Assembly (NCBI RefSeq): GCF_004745955.1
Contig: NZ_SRLD01000018.1
Coordinates: 1-64,000 of the forward strand
DNA from: Hymenobacter elongatus
GTDB taxonomy: Bacteria; Bacteroidota; Bacteroidia; Cytophagales; Hymenobacteraceae
Length of the DNA: 64,000 nt
Direction of reading: 5' to 3'
Made by a program: the position numbers and the translations under genes. The notes below the pieces were generated by a model. That model worked only from the letters and a program-made list of their open reading frames with translations. It made no database searches and was not told the origin of the DNA. Shown in pieces: positions 8,776-19,178 of this stretch (positions are counted from its first letter, which is position 1; the number at the start of each line of letters is the position of its first letter).

Positions 8776-11700
8776 ATGAAGCAACTTCTCTACACACTGC
8801 TCGCCCTGGGCTTGGCGCACACCGCTTCGGCCCAGCTTACGGGCACCAAAACCATTGACCCCGGCGGAATGGGTGCGACCAACTACGTCAGCTTCGGGGC
8901 GGCCGTAGCGGCGCTGAACGCCGGCGGCGTGGGCGCTACGGGCGTTACGTTTCAGGTGAAAAGCGGCGTCGTATTCGCGGAGCTGGTGCCGGCCATTACG
9001 GTTAGCGGCACGGCAGCCGGCCGCATCGTGTTTCAGAAAGACGGCCCCGGGGCCAACCCCAAGCTGCAGGGAGCCGGCGCGGGCGCTACCGACGCGGGTA
9101 TTACCCTGGATGGTGCCGACTACGTGACCTTCGACGGTATCGACGTGACCGATGCCGCTACCAATACCACGCCGACCCAGCAGTTGGAGTTTGGCTTCTG
9201 GCTAAAAAGCGGCGCCACTAACAACCTCGTGCAGAACAGCACCGTGGACCTGAACCGCGCCAACACCACCAAAACCTACGGAGTGTATGTGCAGGACGGC
9301 AATAACAACCTGAACCGCTTCCTGTCCAACACCGTGCAGGACTGCTACTACGGCTACAACTTCGACGCCGGCACCACGCTCTATGATAACGGCAACGAAA
9401 TCGGGGCCGGTGCTACGGGCACCAGCCGCGTGCTGAACATTGGCGCTCCTGCCACGGGCGGGCCCACGGGCATCGTGTACGGCATCTACCTCCGCTCCCA
9501 GACCAGCGTGAAAGTGTCGGCTACGGACGTAGGCGGCCTGACCGGCCCCAGCGCGGTGTATGGCATCTACTCGACCGGCACCAACAACACCGCCGACATA
9601 TTTGACAACCGGGTGCATGCCATGACGGTGACGGGCAGTTCGTCGGCGACGCAGGGCATTTATGTGAATAGCGGCGTCACGCACAGCATTTACCGCAACT
9701 ACACCTACGACATCACCGCCAACGGCGCTACGGGCTTCGCCTCGGGCATTGATATCACGGCCGGCACGACGAATAATGTGTACAATAATTTCATCTACGA
9801 CATCAAGGCTCCGGCCAGCACGGCCGGCACGTCGGTGCGGGCGCTCAGCTTCCGGGGCGGCACCAACAACTACTGCTACCACAACACGGTGGTGCTCAAC
9901 TACACCCCGACGGCCGCCACCAACAAAAGCGGCGCGCTCTACATCTCGGGCACCACGCCGCTCGACATCCGCAACAACATCTTCGTGAACCTGGTGACGC
10001 TGCCCAGCGGCGGCGGCGGGGTGGCGGCGGCGTTCTTCAAAAGCACCGCCGTACTCACCACTATGGCGGCGGCTTCCAACAACAACCTGTTTTACGCCGG
10101 CCCGCCTTCGGCCGAGAAACCCATTTTCTACGCGCCCACCACGGTAGCTACCGTCGACCAGACGCTGGCCCAGTACAAGGCCCGCGTAGCCCCCGCCGAC
10201 CAGAGCGCCATGACGGAAAACGTCCCGTTCATTAACCCCCTGACCGACCCCCACCTGCAGCCCGGCGCGGCCACGCAGGCCGAAAGCGGCGGCTTGAGCC
10301 TGGTGGCGGCCCCCTTGCCCGTGCCGACCGACATCGACGGCAACGCCCGTACCGTAGCCACGCCTGACCTGGGAGCCGATGAGGGCACGTTCCAGCTAGT
10401 GGACCTGACGGGGCCGAGCATTGCGTACCAGCCGCTGCCCAGTACGGCCAGCTTCGGCAACCGTCCGTTGAGCGGCGTCAGCATCACGGACCCGCGCGGC
10501 GTAAACGTGAGTGCCGGGCTGGCTCCGCGCCTGTACTACAAGAAGAAGACTGATGCCAGCGTGTTTACCGCGCCCAACAATGCCACCGGCAACGGCTGGA
10601 AATGGACGGAAGGCACCGCCGGCACGGTTCCCACGTTCAGCTTCGTTCTGGACGTGAGCAAGTTACAGACCGGCCCGGCCCCCAACGACTCGATTCAGTA
10701 CTTCGTGGTAGCCCAGGACCTGGCCGCTACGCCCAACGTCAGCGCCCTGCCTGGTGCGGGCTTTGCCGCCACCTCGGTGGCCGCCATTACCAGCGCCCCC
10801 ACCAAGCCCTATGCTTACCGCGTGCTGGCTTTGTTGAGCGGCATCAAAACCGTGGGCGCGGCCGCTACGGCCGACTACCCCACGCTGACGGCCGCCGTAG
10901 CCGACCTGAACAACAAGGAGCTGGGCGGAGCGCTGGTGCTGCAACTGCTGGACGCCACCTACCCCACCGAAACCTTCCCGATTACCTTCAATGCCAACAC
11001 CGGCTCCAGCACCGCTAATTCGGTAACGGTGCGCCCCGCGCCCAACCGCAGCGCGGCCCTCACGGCCCCCGCTACTGCCACCACGCCGCTGTTCATCATC
11101 GATGCCAGCAACGTGACCCTGGAAGGGGCCACGGCTAACACGAACAGTGGCAGCCTGACGCTGACCAACAACGGCACGGCAGCCAGCAGCGGCGGCGTAT
11201 TCGTGACGGGCAACGACGTGACAGTGCGCGGCCTGGGCATTACTGGCGGCGGCGGGGCAGCAGGCTACGGCGTGGCCTTCAGCGGCGCTACCAATGGCAC
11301 CGTGCGCGGCTGCACCATCATGCGCACCGGCACCGGCATCCAGTCCCAGACCAGCTGCGTCAACTTCACGGCGGCCAATAACACCATTGGCAGCAGCGCG
11401 GCCACGGAAAAAATCGGCACCAGCGGCATTGTAGTAGTTGCTACGCAGGGCTTCGCGCTTACCAACAACAACGTGGTGGGCGTCACGCGGGCCGTCAGTC
11501 CTTCGGTGGCGGGCATTGTGGTGGCCACTACCTCCACCGACGGCCTCATTGCCAACAACCAGATTCGGGACATTGTACACACCGGCACGGGCACTTCCAG
11601 CAGCTTCGGGGCCTTTGGCATCCGGCTCTCGGCCAGCAGTACGGCCGCCAATATCTCGGTGGTCAACAACACCATTTCCGACCTGCTGAGCACCGGCGAC

Positions 11701-12774
11701 GATGGCGTGGCTTTCACGCCGCAGGGCCTGTACCTGACGGCGGGTGGCGGCTACAAGCTGGGCTTCAACACGGTGCGCCTCACTGGCACCATCGCCGCAG
11801 GCACCACGCCCATTTCTGCAGCCGTGACCATTGCCAGTACCGTGACTGACGTGACGCTGGTCAACAACATCCTGGTAAATCAGCAAACCTCGACGCCGGC
11901 CGCCGGCAAAAGCTACGCGCTGTACGTGGCCGGTACTACTTCGCCCTTTACTCTCATCGACAACAACGCCTATTCCGCCCCCGATGGCAAGGCCCGTCTG
12001 GCCTACCTGAACGGCGCGGAACGCCCTACGCTGGCCGCTCTGCGCACCGCCACCGCCCAGGACGCCAGCAGCCTGGTCACCAACCCGGTATTCAGCCTGA
12101 TTCTGCCCGGCGACCTGCGGCCGGTGGCCAACTCCAATTGTAACCTCGACGGCAAAGCCCGGCCCGTGGCCGGCGTAACCATTGACTTTGCCGGCAACCC
12201 GCGCAACGCCACCACGCCCGACATCGGCGCGTTTGAGTTTGCCGCTACGGCCCGCACGGCTCCGGTCGCCCCGAACCAAGTCGGTATTCAGAATCAAACC
12301 ATTCCCAACCTGATGGCTACGCCCGCACCCGCCGGCACGGCCGTGTGGTACACCGATGCCGCCCTTACCCAGCGCGTGTTTGCCGGTTCCAGCTTTGCCA
12401 CCGGTCGCACCGCCCAGGGCCTCTACACCTACTACGTGGTCGATTCGCTGAATGCCTGCGTGAGTCCGGCTACCACTGTGCGCCTCACCATTCTGGGGCC
12501 AAACGCCACCGTGGCGGCGTTGCGCGAGCTGACAATCTCCTGCTACCCCAACCCCGCCCACGACGATCTGACGTTAGCGGTGGAAGGCCCGGCCCGCACT
12601 ATTGTAGTGGAGCTGCTCGATGCGTTGGGTCGCCCGGTGCTGCACCAGCAGGTGCGCCACGATGCGCCCGCAACCCGGCACCCGGTAGCGGTGCAGGGCT
12701 TGGCCAAAGGAATGTACCTGCTCCGTCTCAGCACTGAAGGCCAGACGACCGGCCGACGTATCGTACTGGAGTAA
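8776..12774 (+). CDS. Secreted right-handed beta-helix protein with T9SS sorting domain
   Basis: This 1332-residue surface protein begins with a signal peptide (MKQLLYTLLALGLAHTASA, cleavage before Gln). Two pectate-lyase-like beta-helix blocks follow, each opened by a similar segment (GTKTIDPGG... near residue 23 and GIKTVGAAATADYPTLTAAV near 690). Both are rich in Asn, Thr and Gly with NN ladders typical of NosD/PbH1 coils. An Ig-like segment (TAVWYTDAALTQRVF) precedes a type A T9SS C-terminal domain (YPNPAHDDLTLAVEG to RRIVLE). It would be exported by Sec and anchored or released by T9SS. The start is ATG 8776, from the signal peptide. The ligand is unknown. Confidence 0.9.
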   Translation: MKQLLYTLLALGLAHTASAQLTGTKTIDPGGMGATNYVSFGAAVAALNAGGVGATGVTFQVKSGVVFAELVPAITVSGTAAGRIVFQKDGPGANPKLQGAGAGATDAGITLDGADYVTFDGIDVTDAATNTTPTQQLEFGFWLKSGATNNLVQNSTVDLNRANTTKTYGVYVQDGNNNLNRFLSNTVQDCYYGYNFDAGTTLYDNGNEIGAGATGTSRVLNIGAPATGGPTGIVYGIYLRSQTSVKVSATDVGGLTGPSAVYGIYSTGTNNTADIFDNRVHAMTVTGSSSATQGIYVNSGVTHSIYRNYTYDITANGATGFASGIDITAGTTNNVYNNFIYDIKAPASTAGTSVRALSFRGGTNNYCYHNTVVLNYTPTAATNKSGALYISGTTPLDIRNNIFVNLVTLPSGGGGVAAAFFKSTAVLTTMAAASNNNLFYAGPPSAEKPIFYAPTTVATVDQTLAQYKARVAPADQSAMTENVPFINPLTDPHLQPGAATQAESGGLSLVAAPLPVPTDIDGNARTVATPDLGADEGTFQLVDLTGPSIAYQPLPSTASFGNRPLSGVSITDPRGVNVSAGLAPRLYYKKKTDASVFTAPNNATGNGWKWTEGTAGTVPTFSFVLDVSKLQTGPAPNDSIQYFVVAQDLAATPNVSALPGAGFAATSVAAITSAPTKPYAYRVLALLSGIKTVGAAATADYPTLTAAVADLNNKELGGALVLQLLDATYPTETFPITFNANTGSSTANSVTVRPAPNRSAALTAPATATTPLFIIDASNVTLEGATANTNSGSLTLTNNGTAASSGGVFVTGNDVTVRGLGITGGGGAAGYGVAFSGATNGTVRGCTIMRTGTGIQSQTSCVNFTAANNTIGSSAATEKIGTSGIVVVATQGFALTNNNVVGVTRAVSPSVAGIVVATTSTDGLIANNQIRDIVHTGTGTSSSFGAFGIRLSASSTAANISVVNNTISDLLSTGDDGVAFTPQGLYLTAGGGYKLGFNTVRLTGTIAAGTTPISAAVTIASTVTDVTLVNNILVNQQTSTPAAGKSYALYVAGTTSPFTLIDNNAYSAPDGKARLAYLNGAERPTLAALRTATAQDASSLVTNPVFSLILPGDLRPVANSNCNLDGKARPVAGVTIDFAGNPRNATTPDIGAFEFAATARTAPVAPNQVGIQNQTIPNLMATPAPAGTAVWYTDAALTQRVFAGSSFATGRTAQGLYTYYVVDSLNACVSPATTVRLTILGPNATVAALRELTISCYPNPAHDDLTLAVEGPARTIVVELLDALGRPVLHQQVRHDAPATRHPVAVQGLAKGMYLLRLSTEGQTTGRRIVLE

Positions 12775-12794
12775 ACAGATTAGTTTTCGACGCT

Positions 12795-12828
12795 AAAAAG
12801 GCGCTTCCGGCATGGAAGCGCCTTTTTT
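12795..12828 (+). terminator. Terminator after the beta-helix gene
   Basis: GGCGCTTCC (12800-12808) and GGAAGCGCC (12814-12822) form a hairpin flanked by A5 and T6. Confidence 0.9.
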
Positions 12829-12844
12829 AATGTTTAGGTTGTAG

Positions 12845-13020
12845 ACTTGTTCCTGAATTAGGAACCGATGCTAACATTCGGCTGTCATGCTCATCTGACG
12901 TCCGCTTGTCGAAGCATCTCTACCGCCATGTTAAGTAGTATTGCGGTAGAGATGCTTCGACAAGCGGACGCCAGATGAGCATGACGTTCTTTTTTCGTTT
13001 CGCTTTATTCAGGAACAACT
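12845..13020. repeat. MITE-like palindromic element, copy A
   Basis: A 176-bp element. The outer 14 bases ACTTGTTCCTGAAT (12845-12858) match the complement of ATTCAGGAACAACT (13007-13020) at 13 of 14 positions. Inside is a near-perfect hairpin with arms of about 45 nt (12884-12930 with 12939-12985). The left 45 bases and right 40 bases are nearly identical to the copy at 37441-37598, while the stem interior differs. No protein is encoded and no clear target duplication was found. Confidence 0.85.
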
Positions 13021-13039
13021 CTTGTATGTAAAGACTCAG

Positions 13040-13140
13040 GCTGTCATGTCGAGCAACGCGAGACATCTCGCGTGCCACAGTAATCAGATACTATTGCGAC
13101 AGAGATGCTTCGGCTACGCGGACGTCAGATGAGCAGGACG
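13040..13140. repeat. Degenerate relative of the same hairpin family
   Basis: The segment opens CTGTCATGTCGAGCAACGCG and ends with GAGATGCTTCGGCTACGCG and CAGATGAGCAGGACG. The first half resembles one subtype and the second half resembles copy A, and they pair poorly, as expected for a decayed or chimeric copy. With copy A it fills most of the 387-bp gap 12778-13164. Confidence 0.6.
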
Positions 13141-13164
13141 AAAGTGGCGTTTTCGGACTTGGAC

Positions 13165-14103
13165 TTACTGGTCGCTGGAGAGCTTGCCACCGGTGACGTG
13201 CACCAGGCTACCGGTCATAAAGCTGCCATCCTGGGAGGCCAGCAGCACGTAGGCCGGGGCCAGCTCCTCGGGCTGGCCGGGCCGGGCCAGGGCCACTTCG
13301 TAGCCGAACTTGGCAATTTCCTCAATCGGCATCGTGGCCGGGATGTTGGGCGTCCAGACAGGGCCGGGCACCACGCAGTTTACCCGGATGTTGCGCGGCC
13401 CCAGGTAGGTGGCCAGCGACTTGGTGAGGGCATGAATGGCCGACTTGGTGCAGGTGTAGTCGATGAGCAGCGGATTGCCGGTGAGCCCCACGATACTGCC
13501 CGTGTTGATGATGGAGTCGCCGGCCTGCAGGTGGGGCAAGGCGGCCTGGGCCATCCAGATATAGCCCAGAATATTGGTATCGAAGGTGCGGCGAATCTGT
13601 TCTTCAGTCACATCCTCAAACTTCTCCTGCGCCATCTGGAAGGCAGCATTATTCACCAGAATATTGAGGCCGCCCAGCTCGGCGCGGGTGCGGCGCACGG
13701 CCTGGCGGCACTGCTCCGAGTCGCGCACGTCGAGGCGCAGGAGCAGGCATTTGCGGTGGCGCTTCTCCACCTGCCGCTTGGTTTCCTCGGCATCCACGTC
13801 GTTTTCGTTGTAGAGCACCGCCACGTCGGCTCCTTCGAGTGCAAAAGCAATGGCCACCGCCCGCCCGATACCCGAGTCGGCACCGGTGATGAGAGCCACT
13901 TTTCCTTCCAGCTTTCCAGCGGCCTTGTAGTTGGCAAAGTCCGTGTCGGGCTGCAGCTTCATATCGGCTTGCTTGGCCGGATACGGCAGCTTTTGCGCCG
14001 CCTGTTTCATGTCCTTGGCCGTGGGGCGCTTTTCGGGCTTGGTGGCGGGGCTGGCTTTCTTGACGGGAGCTTTGGCGGGAGCGGCAGTTTTTTTGGCAGG
14101 CAT
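13165..14103 (-). CDS. SDR-family oxidoreductase with Lys/Ala/Pro-rich N-terminus
   Basis: A 312-residue NAD(P)-dependent short-chain dehydrogenase of the YghA/general stress protein 39 type. After a basic low-complexity leader (PAKKTAAPAKAPVKKASP) it has the Rossmann motif TGADSGIG, NNAA, the catalytic Ser in INTGSIVG and YTCTK as the YxxxK pair. The leader resembles histone-like tails and is longer than in most relatives. No signal peptide is visible, so it is cytosolic. It sits alone on the minus strand between repeats and the OYE gene. This subfamily is often stress-induced; the substrate is unknown. Confidence 0.88.
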   Translation of the reverse strand: MPAKKTAAPAKAPVKKASPATKPEKRPTAKDMKQAAQKLPYPAKQADMKLQPDTDFANYKAAGKLEGKVALITGADSGIGRAVAIAFALEGADVAVLYNENDVDAEETKRQVEKRHRKCLLLRLDVRDSEQCRQAVRRTRAELGGLNILVNNAAFQMAQEKFEDVTEEQIRRTFDTNILGYIWMAQAALPHLQAGDSIINTGSIVGLTGNPLLIDYTCTKSAIHALTKSLATYLGPRNIRVNCVVPGPVWTPNIPATMPIEEIAKFGYEVALARPGQPEELAPAYVLLASQDGSFMTGSLVHVTGGKLSSDQ

Positions 14104-14335
14104 AGCGCGGCAGAATAAAGATGGAGCTTTGGCTTACGCGAAAACCCGGAAAAAGCTGCAAGTGAAGCGTTTTACGCCAGGATTTTGCAGCAAGCGCACC
14201 ATGCAAGAATGCAGTATCCCATACGCTTGGTGCCGCCCATCTTCGCACCATGCCGTTGCACAAGCAGCACCAAACGACACCCAACCGGCGCGGGTGCCAT
14301 GACGCAAAGGAGCACAGCACGGCGTTATTCCCACC

Positions 14336-14380
14336 AAAAAAAGCCCTGGCCCGCAGAGAAGCGAGTCGGGGCTTTTTTTT
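14336..14380 (-). terminator. Terminator after the first OYE gene
   Basis: A7-GCCC at 14336-14346 pairs with GGGC-T8 at 14369-14380. On the minus strand this makes a hairpin with a T run 17 bp after the OYE stop. The rest of the gap 14104-14396 shows nothing recognisable. Confidence 0.7.
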
Positions 14381-14396
14381 AGATTCTGCTGGCCAA

Positions 14397-15497
<1,101 letters not shown>

Positions 15498-15585
15498 AAA
15501 GTACAGATGTAGTGGTGGCCTCGTGAAAGAATACCGTACGCAACAGCCCGGGGCGCGAGGAGTTGCAAAGGTTATGGCTTCAGGA

Positions 15586-15600
15586 TACTTTTGTCAAGTA
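15586..15600. promoter_or_regulatory. Inverted repeat in the OYE-HxlR gap, candidate HxlR operator
   Basis: TACTT-N5-AAGTA at 15586-15600 is a perfect 5-bp inverted repeat and is followed at once by GGTACC. It sits between the divergent starts 15497 and 15664. Use by the adjacent HxlR protein is inferred from position only. Confidence 0.4.
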
Positions 15601-15663
15601 GGTACCTTTTCGTAAGGCAGGTTTCTTTTGGTAACTAAAATTGATAATCAGGCACATAGTTTT

Positions 15664-16077
15664 ATGCTCAACGCAAAGAAAGAGTTCGTGTGTCCCACCA
15701 CGGCAGCGCTGGACGTGCTGGGCGGCAAGTGGAAAATCTTTATTCTGATGCTGCTCAAAGACCAGACGCTCCGGTTTGGCGAGCTGCAAAAGCGCATTCC
15801 AAAGGTGACGCAGAAGATGCTGACCCAACAGCTGCGGGAGCTGGAAGAAGCCGGGCTGCTGCACCGGCAGGTATTCGCCGTCATTCCGCCCCGGGTCGAA
15901 TACCGCCTCACCGAACACGGCCAGACGCTGAAACCCGTGCTCGAATCATTGCACATGTGGGGCATCCTGCACCGCGAAGCGCGGGGCCAAGCCCCGCTTG
16001 CGCCCTCCGATGACTCTTGTGGTATGGTGGCGGGCAGCGGTACGCCCGCGGCGCCGGTGTTGGCCGTGGCTTCCTGA
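15664..16077 (+). CDS. HxlR-family (DUF24) transcriptional regulator
   Basis: A 137-residue winged-helix regulator: CPTTAALDVLGGKWKIFILM, FGELQKRIPKVTQKMLTQQL and YRLTEHGQTLKPVLESL are HxlR signatures. Cys10, just before the conserved Pro, sits where YodB/HypR-type sensors keep their thiol switch, and another Cys lies near the end (DDSCGM). The start is ATG 15664 (MLNAKKEFVCP); an in-frame TTG at 15628 is less likely. The C-terminal 25 residues are an extra Ala/Pro/Gly-rich tail. It probably represses the divergent OYE gene. The membrane protein gene begins 10 bp after its stop. Confidence 0.88.
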   Translation: MLNAKKEFVCPTTAALDVLGGKWKIFILMLLKDQTLRFGELQKRIPKVTQKMLTQQLRELEEAGLLHRQVFAVIPPRVEYRLTEHGQTLKPVLESLHMWGILHREARGQAPLAPSDDSCGMVAGSGTPAAPVLAVAS

Positions 16078-16087
16078 GGCGGCCCGT

Positions 16088-17785
16088 ATGATTTCCAACG
16101 TTTCCTGGCCCGTTCTCAACCGACTTGCCTTCGGCCTGGCCGTGCTACTGCGCTGGGCCCACGAGCTGGCAATGCCCGCCCTCACCCGCGACATGCAGAC
16201 CCAGACCGAAAGCGCCGTAAATCTGCTGCGCGGCCATGGCGTGAGCTTGGCCCGCACCAACTGGCAAGACCTTTCGGCCCCGATTTTTGAGCCGCTCAAC
16301 CTCTGGCCGCCCGGCTATGCCTGGCTGATGGCGGGCCTGTTACGGTGGGTGTCGCCGGAGTTTCTGGTAGCCATGCAAAGTATGCATTGGGTGGGGCTGC
16401 TGGGGCTGCTGCTGGCGTGGTGGCATCTGCTCAAGCCCCTGAAAAATGTGCTGGTGCCTTACGCCCCGACGGTCATTTTTCTGTTCTGGGGTCTGAGCAA
16501 TGCGCCCTTTCATCTGCTTTTTGGCACTGATCTGCTAGCGCTGGCTTTTTACACGGGTGGGCTGGCGGTGCTGTTTACTATCCTCGCGCAGCCAGCCGGG
16601 CAGCGCGCTTGGGCGCGGCCTACGGGGGCAGCCTTGCTGATGGTTGGGCTGGGCTTCGCAGCTTGCCTGTTCCGATTCGCGTATTACCCGCTGGCTTTCT
16701 TGCTGCCCGTGGTGCTGTTGCTTTTCGGTTGGCGCTGGCGGCCCCGGCTGGTGCAGCCGGCGCTGGCGGGACTTCTGTTTTTGGTGGCACTCGTTGGCGG
16801 TCTGCTCCTGTACCAGTCCCACGTTGCGGGCGACGCTTATTACATCACGAAGTTCTACACCCAGCTCACGACCGAGCCCGTCAGCGCCGCCACGCTGGGC
16901 TTGTACTGGAACCACTTGCTGCAGTTCGACCCCATTCTATTTCACAGCTTCTTCTCCAATGAGCTGGATTTTGGCCGGATTCCGCGTGGAAATGCAGTGC
17001 GCCTTGTAATGATAGGGCTCATTTCGGTGGTAGTGGCTGCGGTGCTGTGGCGGGGCTTGCGGCAGGAGTGGCGGGCGGCCTACCGCCGGGGCCGGTTCTG
17101 GCCCACACGCCGGATGCTGTTTCACCTGTTGGCGGGCGGCACGGCCGTTGTTTGCAGCAGCTTGCTGGTGGCTATTTCGTTGCGCTATCCGGCGGCGCTG
17201 GTCGGCTGGTTTGCCGGGGGCCAATGGACCTACGTGGCCGACACCCGCTACTTTCTGCCGGCATTCCTGAGTATTTCGGCCATGCTGCTGGTGCTGGTGC
17301 TAGGCCGGCCTCCACAGCTGCGGCCGGCACTCCGGGGAGCCGCTGGGGGCCTGCTGGTTGCCTCGCTCCTACTTTCGCTCGTTACCCGCGACCGGCGCAC
17401 GGCCCAGAACCTGCTTCAGCCGCCCGCCTTTTTCATCGACCGCGCCCAGGGCCATACCACCGATGTGCAGCGGCTCGACCACTTCCTACGCACCGTACAC
17501 CCCGGCGAACCGATAATTCTAGGCCGTAACTACTACAACAAGCGTGTAGAAATAGCCGCGCGACTGGCGGGCCACATCATCCTGGATGCCGATTCATTGC
17601 TGGCCCACCAACCACTGCGCACCACCAAACCAGTGATGATGCTCTTCGACCTGAATGCTGCCACGCCACCTACGCCGGCTGTAGCGGCGTTTCTGCGGCG
17701 GCATAAGGCCCGGCAGCGCCTGCGGCTACCCGAGGTGCAGGCAACTATTCTGACGTTGAAAATTCAGCCGAATGATGAGCTGTGA
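16088..17785 (+). CDS. Polytopic membrane protein, GT39/PMT-like (GT-C fold)
   Basis: A 565-residue integral membrane protein with about ten hydrophobic segments, for example WVGLLGLLLAWWHLL, ALLFLVALVGG and SISAMLLVLVLG. Acidic residues occur in the first external loop (ALTRDMQTQTES), followed by a Trp-rich LWPPGYAWLMAG, and a soluble C-terminal part begins near residue 450. This layout fits GT-C glycosyltransferases of the ArnT/PMT type, which use polyprenyl-phosphate sugars at the outer face of the inner membrane. The family call rests on topology more than on a catalytic motif. The start is ATG 16088; translation through HxlR is not supported. Confidence 0.6.
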   Translation: MISNVSWPVLNRLAFGLAVLLRWAHELAMPALTRDMQTQTESAVNLLRGHGVSLARTNWQDLSAPIFEPLNLWPPGYAWLMAGLLRWVSPEFLVAMQSMHWVGLLGLLLAWWHLLKPLKNVLVPYAPTVIFLFWGLSNAPFHLLFGTDLLALAFYTGGLAVLFTILAQPAGQRAWARPTGAALLMVGLGFAACLFRFAYYPLAFLLPVVLLLFGWRWRPRLVQPALAGLLFLVALVGGLLLYQSHVAGDAYYITKFYTQLTTEPVSAATLGLYWNHLLQFDPILFHSFFSNELDFGRIPRGNAVRLVMIGLISVVVAAVLWRGLRQEWRAAYRRGRFWPTRRMLFHLLAGGTAVVCSSLLVAISLRYPAALVGWFAGGQWTYVADTRYFLPAFLSISAMLLVLVLGRPPQLRPALRGAAGGLLVASLLLSLVTRDRRTAQNLLQPPAFFIDRAQGHTTDVQRLDHFLRTVHPGEPIILGRNYYNKRVEIAARLAGHIILDADSLLAHQPLRTTKPVMMLFDLNAATPPTPAVAAFLRRHKARQRLRLPEVQATILTLKIQPNDEL

Positions 17786-17820
17786 GTGGTTGACCAGCAG
17801 TAGCTTTCGTCTATAAATTC

Positions 17821-17867
17821 CAGTAAAAAGCCCTGCTACGGTGCATCCGTAGCAGGGCTTTTTACTG
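17821..17867. terminator. Bidirectional terminator with 21-bp perfect stem
   Basis: Arm 17821-17841 (CAGTAAAAAGCCCTGCTACG and one more G) pairs perfectly with 17847-17867 around the loop TGCAT. It lies between convergent genes ending at 17785 (+) and 17885 (-). Confidence 0.92.
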
Positions 17868-17884
17868 GGTAGCGAGTCCCGTTG

Positions 17885-19000
17885 TTAGCGGGTGGCCACT
17901 GCCGCTTCCGTCAGGGCCGGATAATCGATGTAGCCTTCGTCATCACCGCCGTAGAACGTGGCTGGATCGGGTGTATTGAGCGCTGCGCCCTGCTGATAAC
18001 GCTCCACCAAGTCAGGATTGGCGATGTAAGGAATGCCAAAGGCAATCATATCTGCCTCTTTGTTTTCCAGCGCGGCCTCGGCCGTTTGCTGGGTGTAGCC
18101 GCCGTTCAACAGGAAGGGGCCGGTGAAAATCTTACGCAGATGCGGGCCTACCGGCTCCTGTCCCGGCTGGGCGGCCATAGGGTGACCGGGCAGGGCCTCA
18201 ATCACGTGCAGATACGCCAGCCCGAGCTTATTCAGTTGCTCGGTGACGTAGCTGAACGTTGCCAGCCGGTCGGAGTCGTTGATGCCGCCCACGGCACCCG
18301 TCGGCGACAGGCGAATGCCCACCCGGTCGGCACCGAATACGGCGGACGCCGCCTGCACTACTTCCAGGGCGAAGCGGGCACGGTTTTCCACGCTGCCGCC
18401 GTACTCGTCTGTGCGCTGGTTGGTGCCATCCTGAATAAATTGATCCACGAGGTAGCCATTGGCCCCGTGGATTTCTACGCCATCGAAGCCGGCTGCTTTG
18501 GCGTTTTCGGCGGCGCGGCGAAAGTCCTCCACAATAGCTTTCACCTCGGCTGTTTCCAAGGCGCGGGGCGTTGGAATCTCTTCCATGCCTCTGCCCGTAA
18601 AGGCCTGCACGTTCGTGGGCTTCACCGCCGACGGAGCCACCGGCAATTCGCCATTATGAAAAGTGGGGTGCGAGATGCTGCCCACGTGCCAGATCTGCAT
18701 AAAGATGCGGCCCCCGGCTGCATGCACGGAGTCCGTGACCTTTTTCCAGCCCGCTACCTGGGCTGCCGAATAAATACCGGGCGTATAAATGTAGCCCACA
18801 CCTTGGGGCGAGATTTGGGAGCCCTCGGTGATGAGCAAGCCGGCCGAGGCCCGCTGGGTGTAGTATTCGACGGTCGAATCGGTGGGGACGCTGCCGTCGT
18901 TTTTAGCCCGGCTACGGGTCATCGGGGCCAACACGAGACGGTTGGGCAATGTAAGCGCGCCCATGGTGAAGGGCGTAAAGAGGTTCGCGGAATGGGTCAT
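17885..19000 (-). CDS. Second Old Yellow Enzyme family ene-reductase
   Basis: A 371-residue FMN-dependent OYE, paralogous to the one at 14397. It shares LAPMTRSRA, GLLITEG, EIHGANGYLVDQF, RTDEYGGS and IAFGIPYIANPDLVERYQQ, and ends DDEGYIDYPALTEA. It keeps the HxxN substrate pair. The start is ATG 19000 (MTHSANLFTPF); an ORF extension to 19048 runs into the operator-like repeats. It should reduce electron-poor alkenes in the cytosol. Upstream repeats (19035-19074) suggest control by a MarR- or HxlR-type repressor. Two OYEs in 5 kb suggest a local electrophile-detoxification set. Confidence 0.92.
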   Translation of the reverse strand: MTHSANLFTPFTMGALTLPNRLVLAPMTRSRAKNDGSVPTDSTVEYYTQRASAGLLITEGSQISPQGVGYIYTPGIYSAAQVAGWKKVTDSVHAAGGRIFMQIWHVGSISHPTFHNGELPVAPSAVKPTNVQAFTGRGMEEIPTPRALETAEVKAIVEDFRRAAENAKAAGFDGVEIHGANGYLVDQFIQDGTNQRTDEYGGSVENRARFALEVVQAASAVFGADRVGIRLSPTGAVGGINDSDRLATFSYVTEQLNKLGLAYLHVIEALPGHPMAAQPGQEPVGPHLRKIFTGPFLLNGGYTQQTAEAALENKEADMIAFGIPYIANPDLVERYQQGAALNTPDPATFYGGDDEGYIDYPALTEAAVATR

Positions 19001-19034
19001 GGGGAAGAGAATCACTATGGTAAAAGCAACAACC

Positions 19035-19074
19035 CTATTTAGTTGCAAGCTATTTAGTTGCTCACAACTAATAG
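19035..19074 (-). promoter_or_regulatory. Repeated operator-like motif upstream of second OYE
   Basis: CTATTTAGTTGC occurs at 19035-19046 and again at 19050-19061 (15-bp period), followed by an inverted CAACTAATAG at 19065-19074. The latter two form an almost perfect palindrome around CTCA. The shared 10-mer CTATTTAGTT recurs at 25306-25315 in the MarR-TonB-receptor gap. Confidence 0.55.
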
Positions 19075-19139
19075 ACCACTTGAAAAGTTTTCTGTTATTA
19101 TCTCACTGCTGCTACTTGCGGGCAACTACGACCTGAGAC

Positions 19140-19170
19140 TTGTATTCCGCTCGTTGCGCTCGTATCTTCG
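19140..19170 (+). promoter_or_regulatory. Bacteroidota-type promoter for the metH leader
   Basis: TTG at 19140-19142 and TATCTTCG at 19163-19170 (one mismatch to TAnnTTTG) are 20 bp apart, as expected for -33/-7 elements. Transcription from here would begin a few bases before the riboswitch at 19179. Confidence 0.6.
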
Positions 19171-19178
19171 TGATGTTA

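Noticed and set aside
10663..12561. 632-codon antisense frame in the beta-helix gene
   Set aside because: Shadow frame created by codon periodicity of the real gene; low-complexity Gly/Arg composition.
12845..13140. CRISPR array
   Set aside because: The repeats are long inverted pairs that form hairpins, not short direct repeats with regular spacers.
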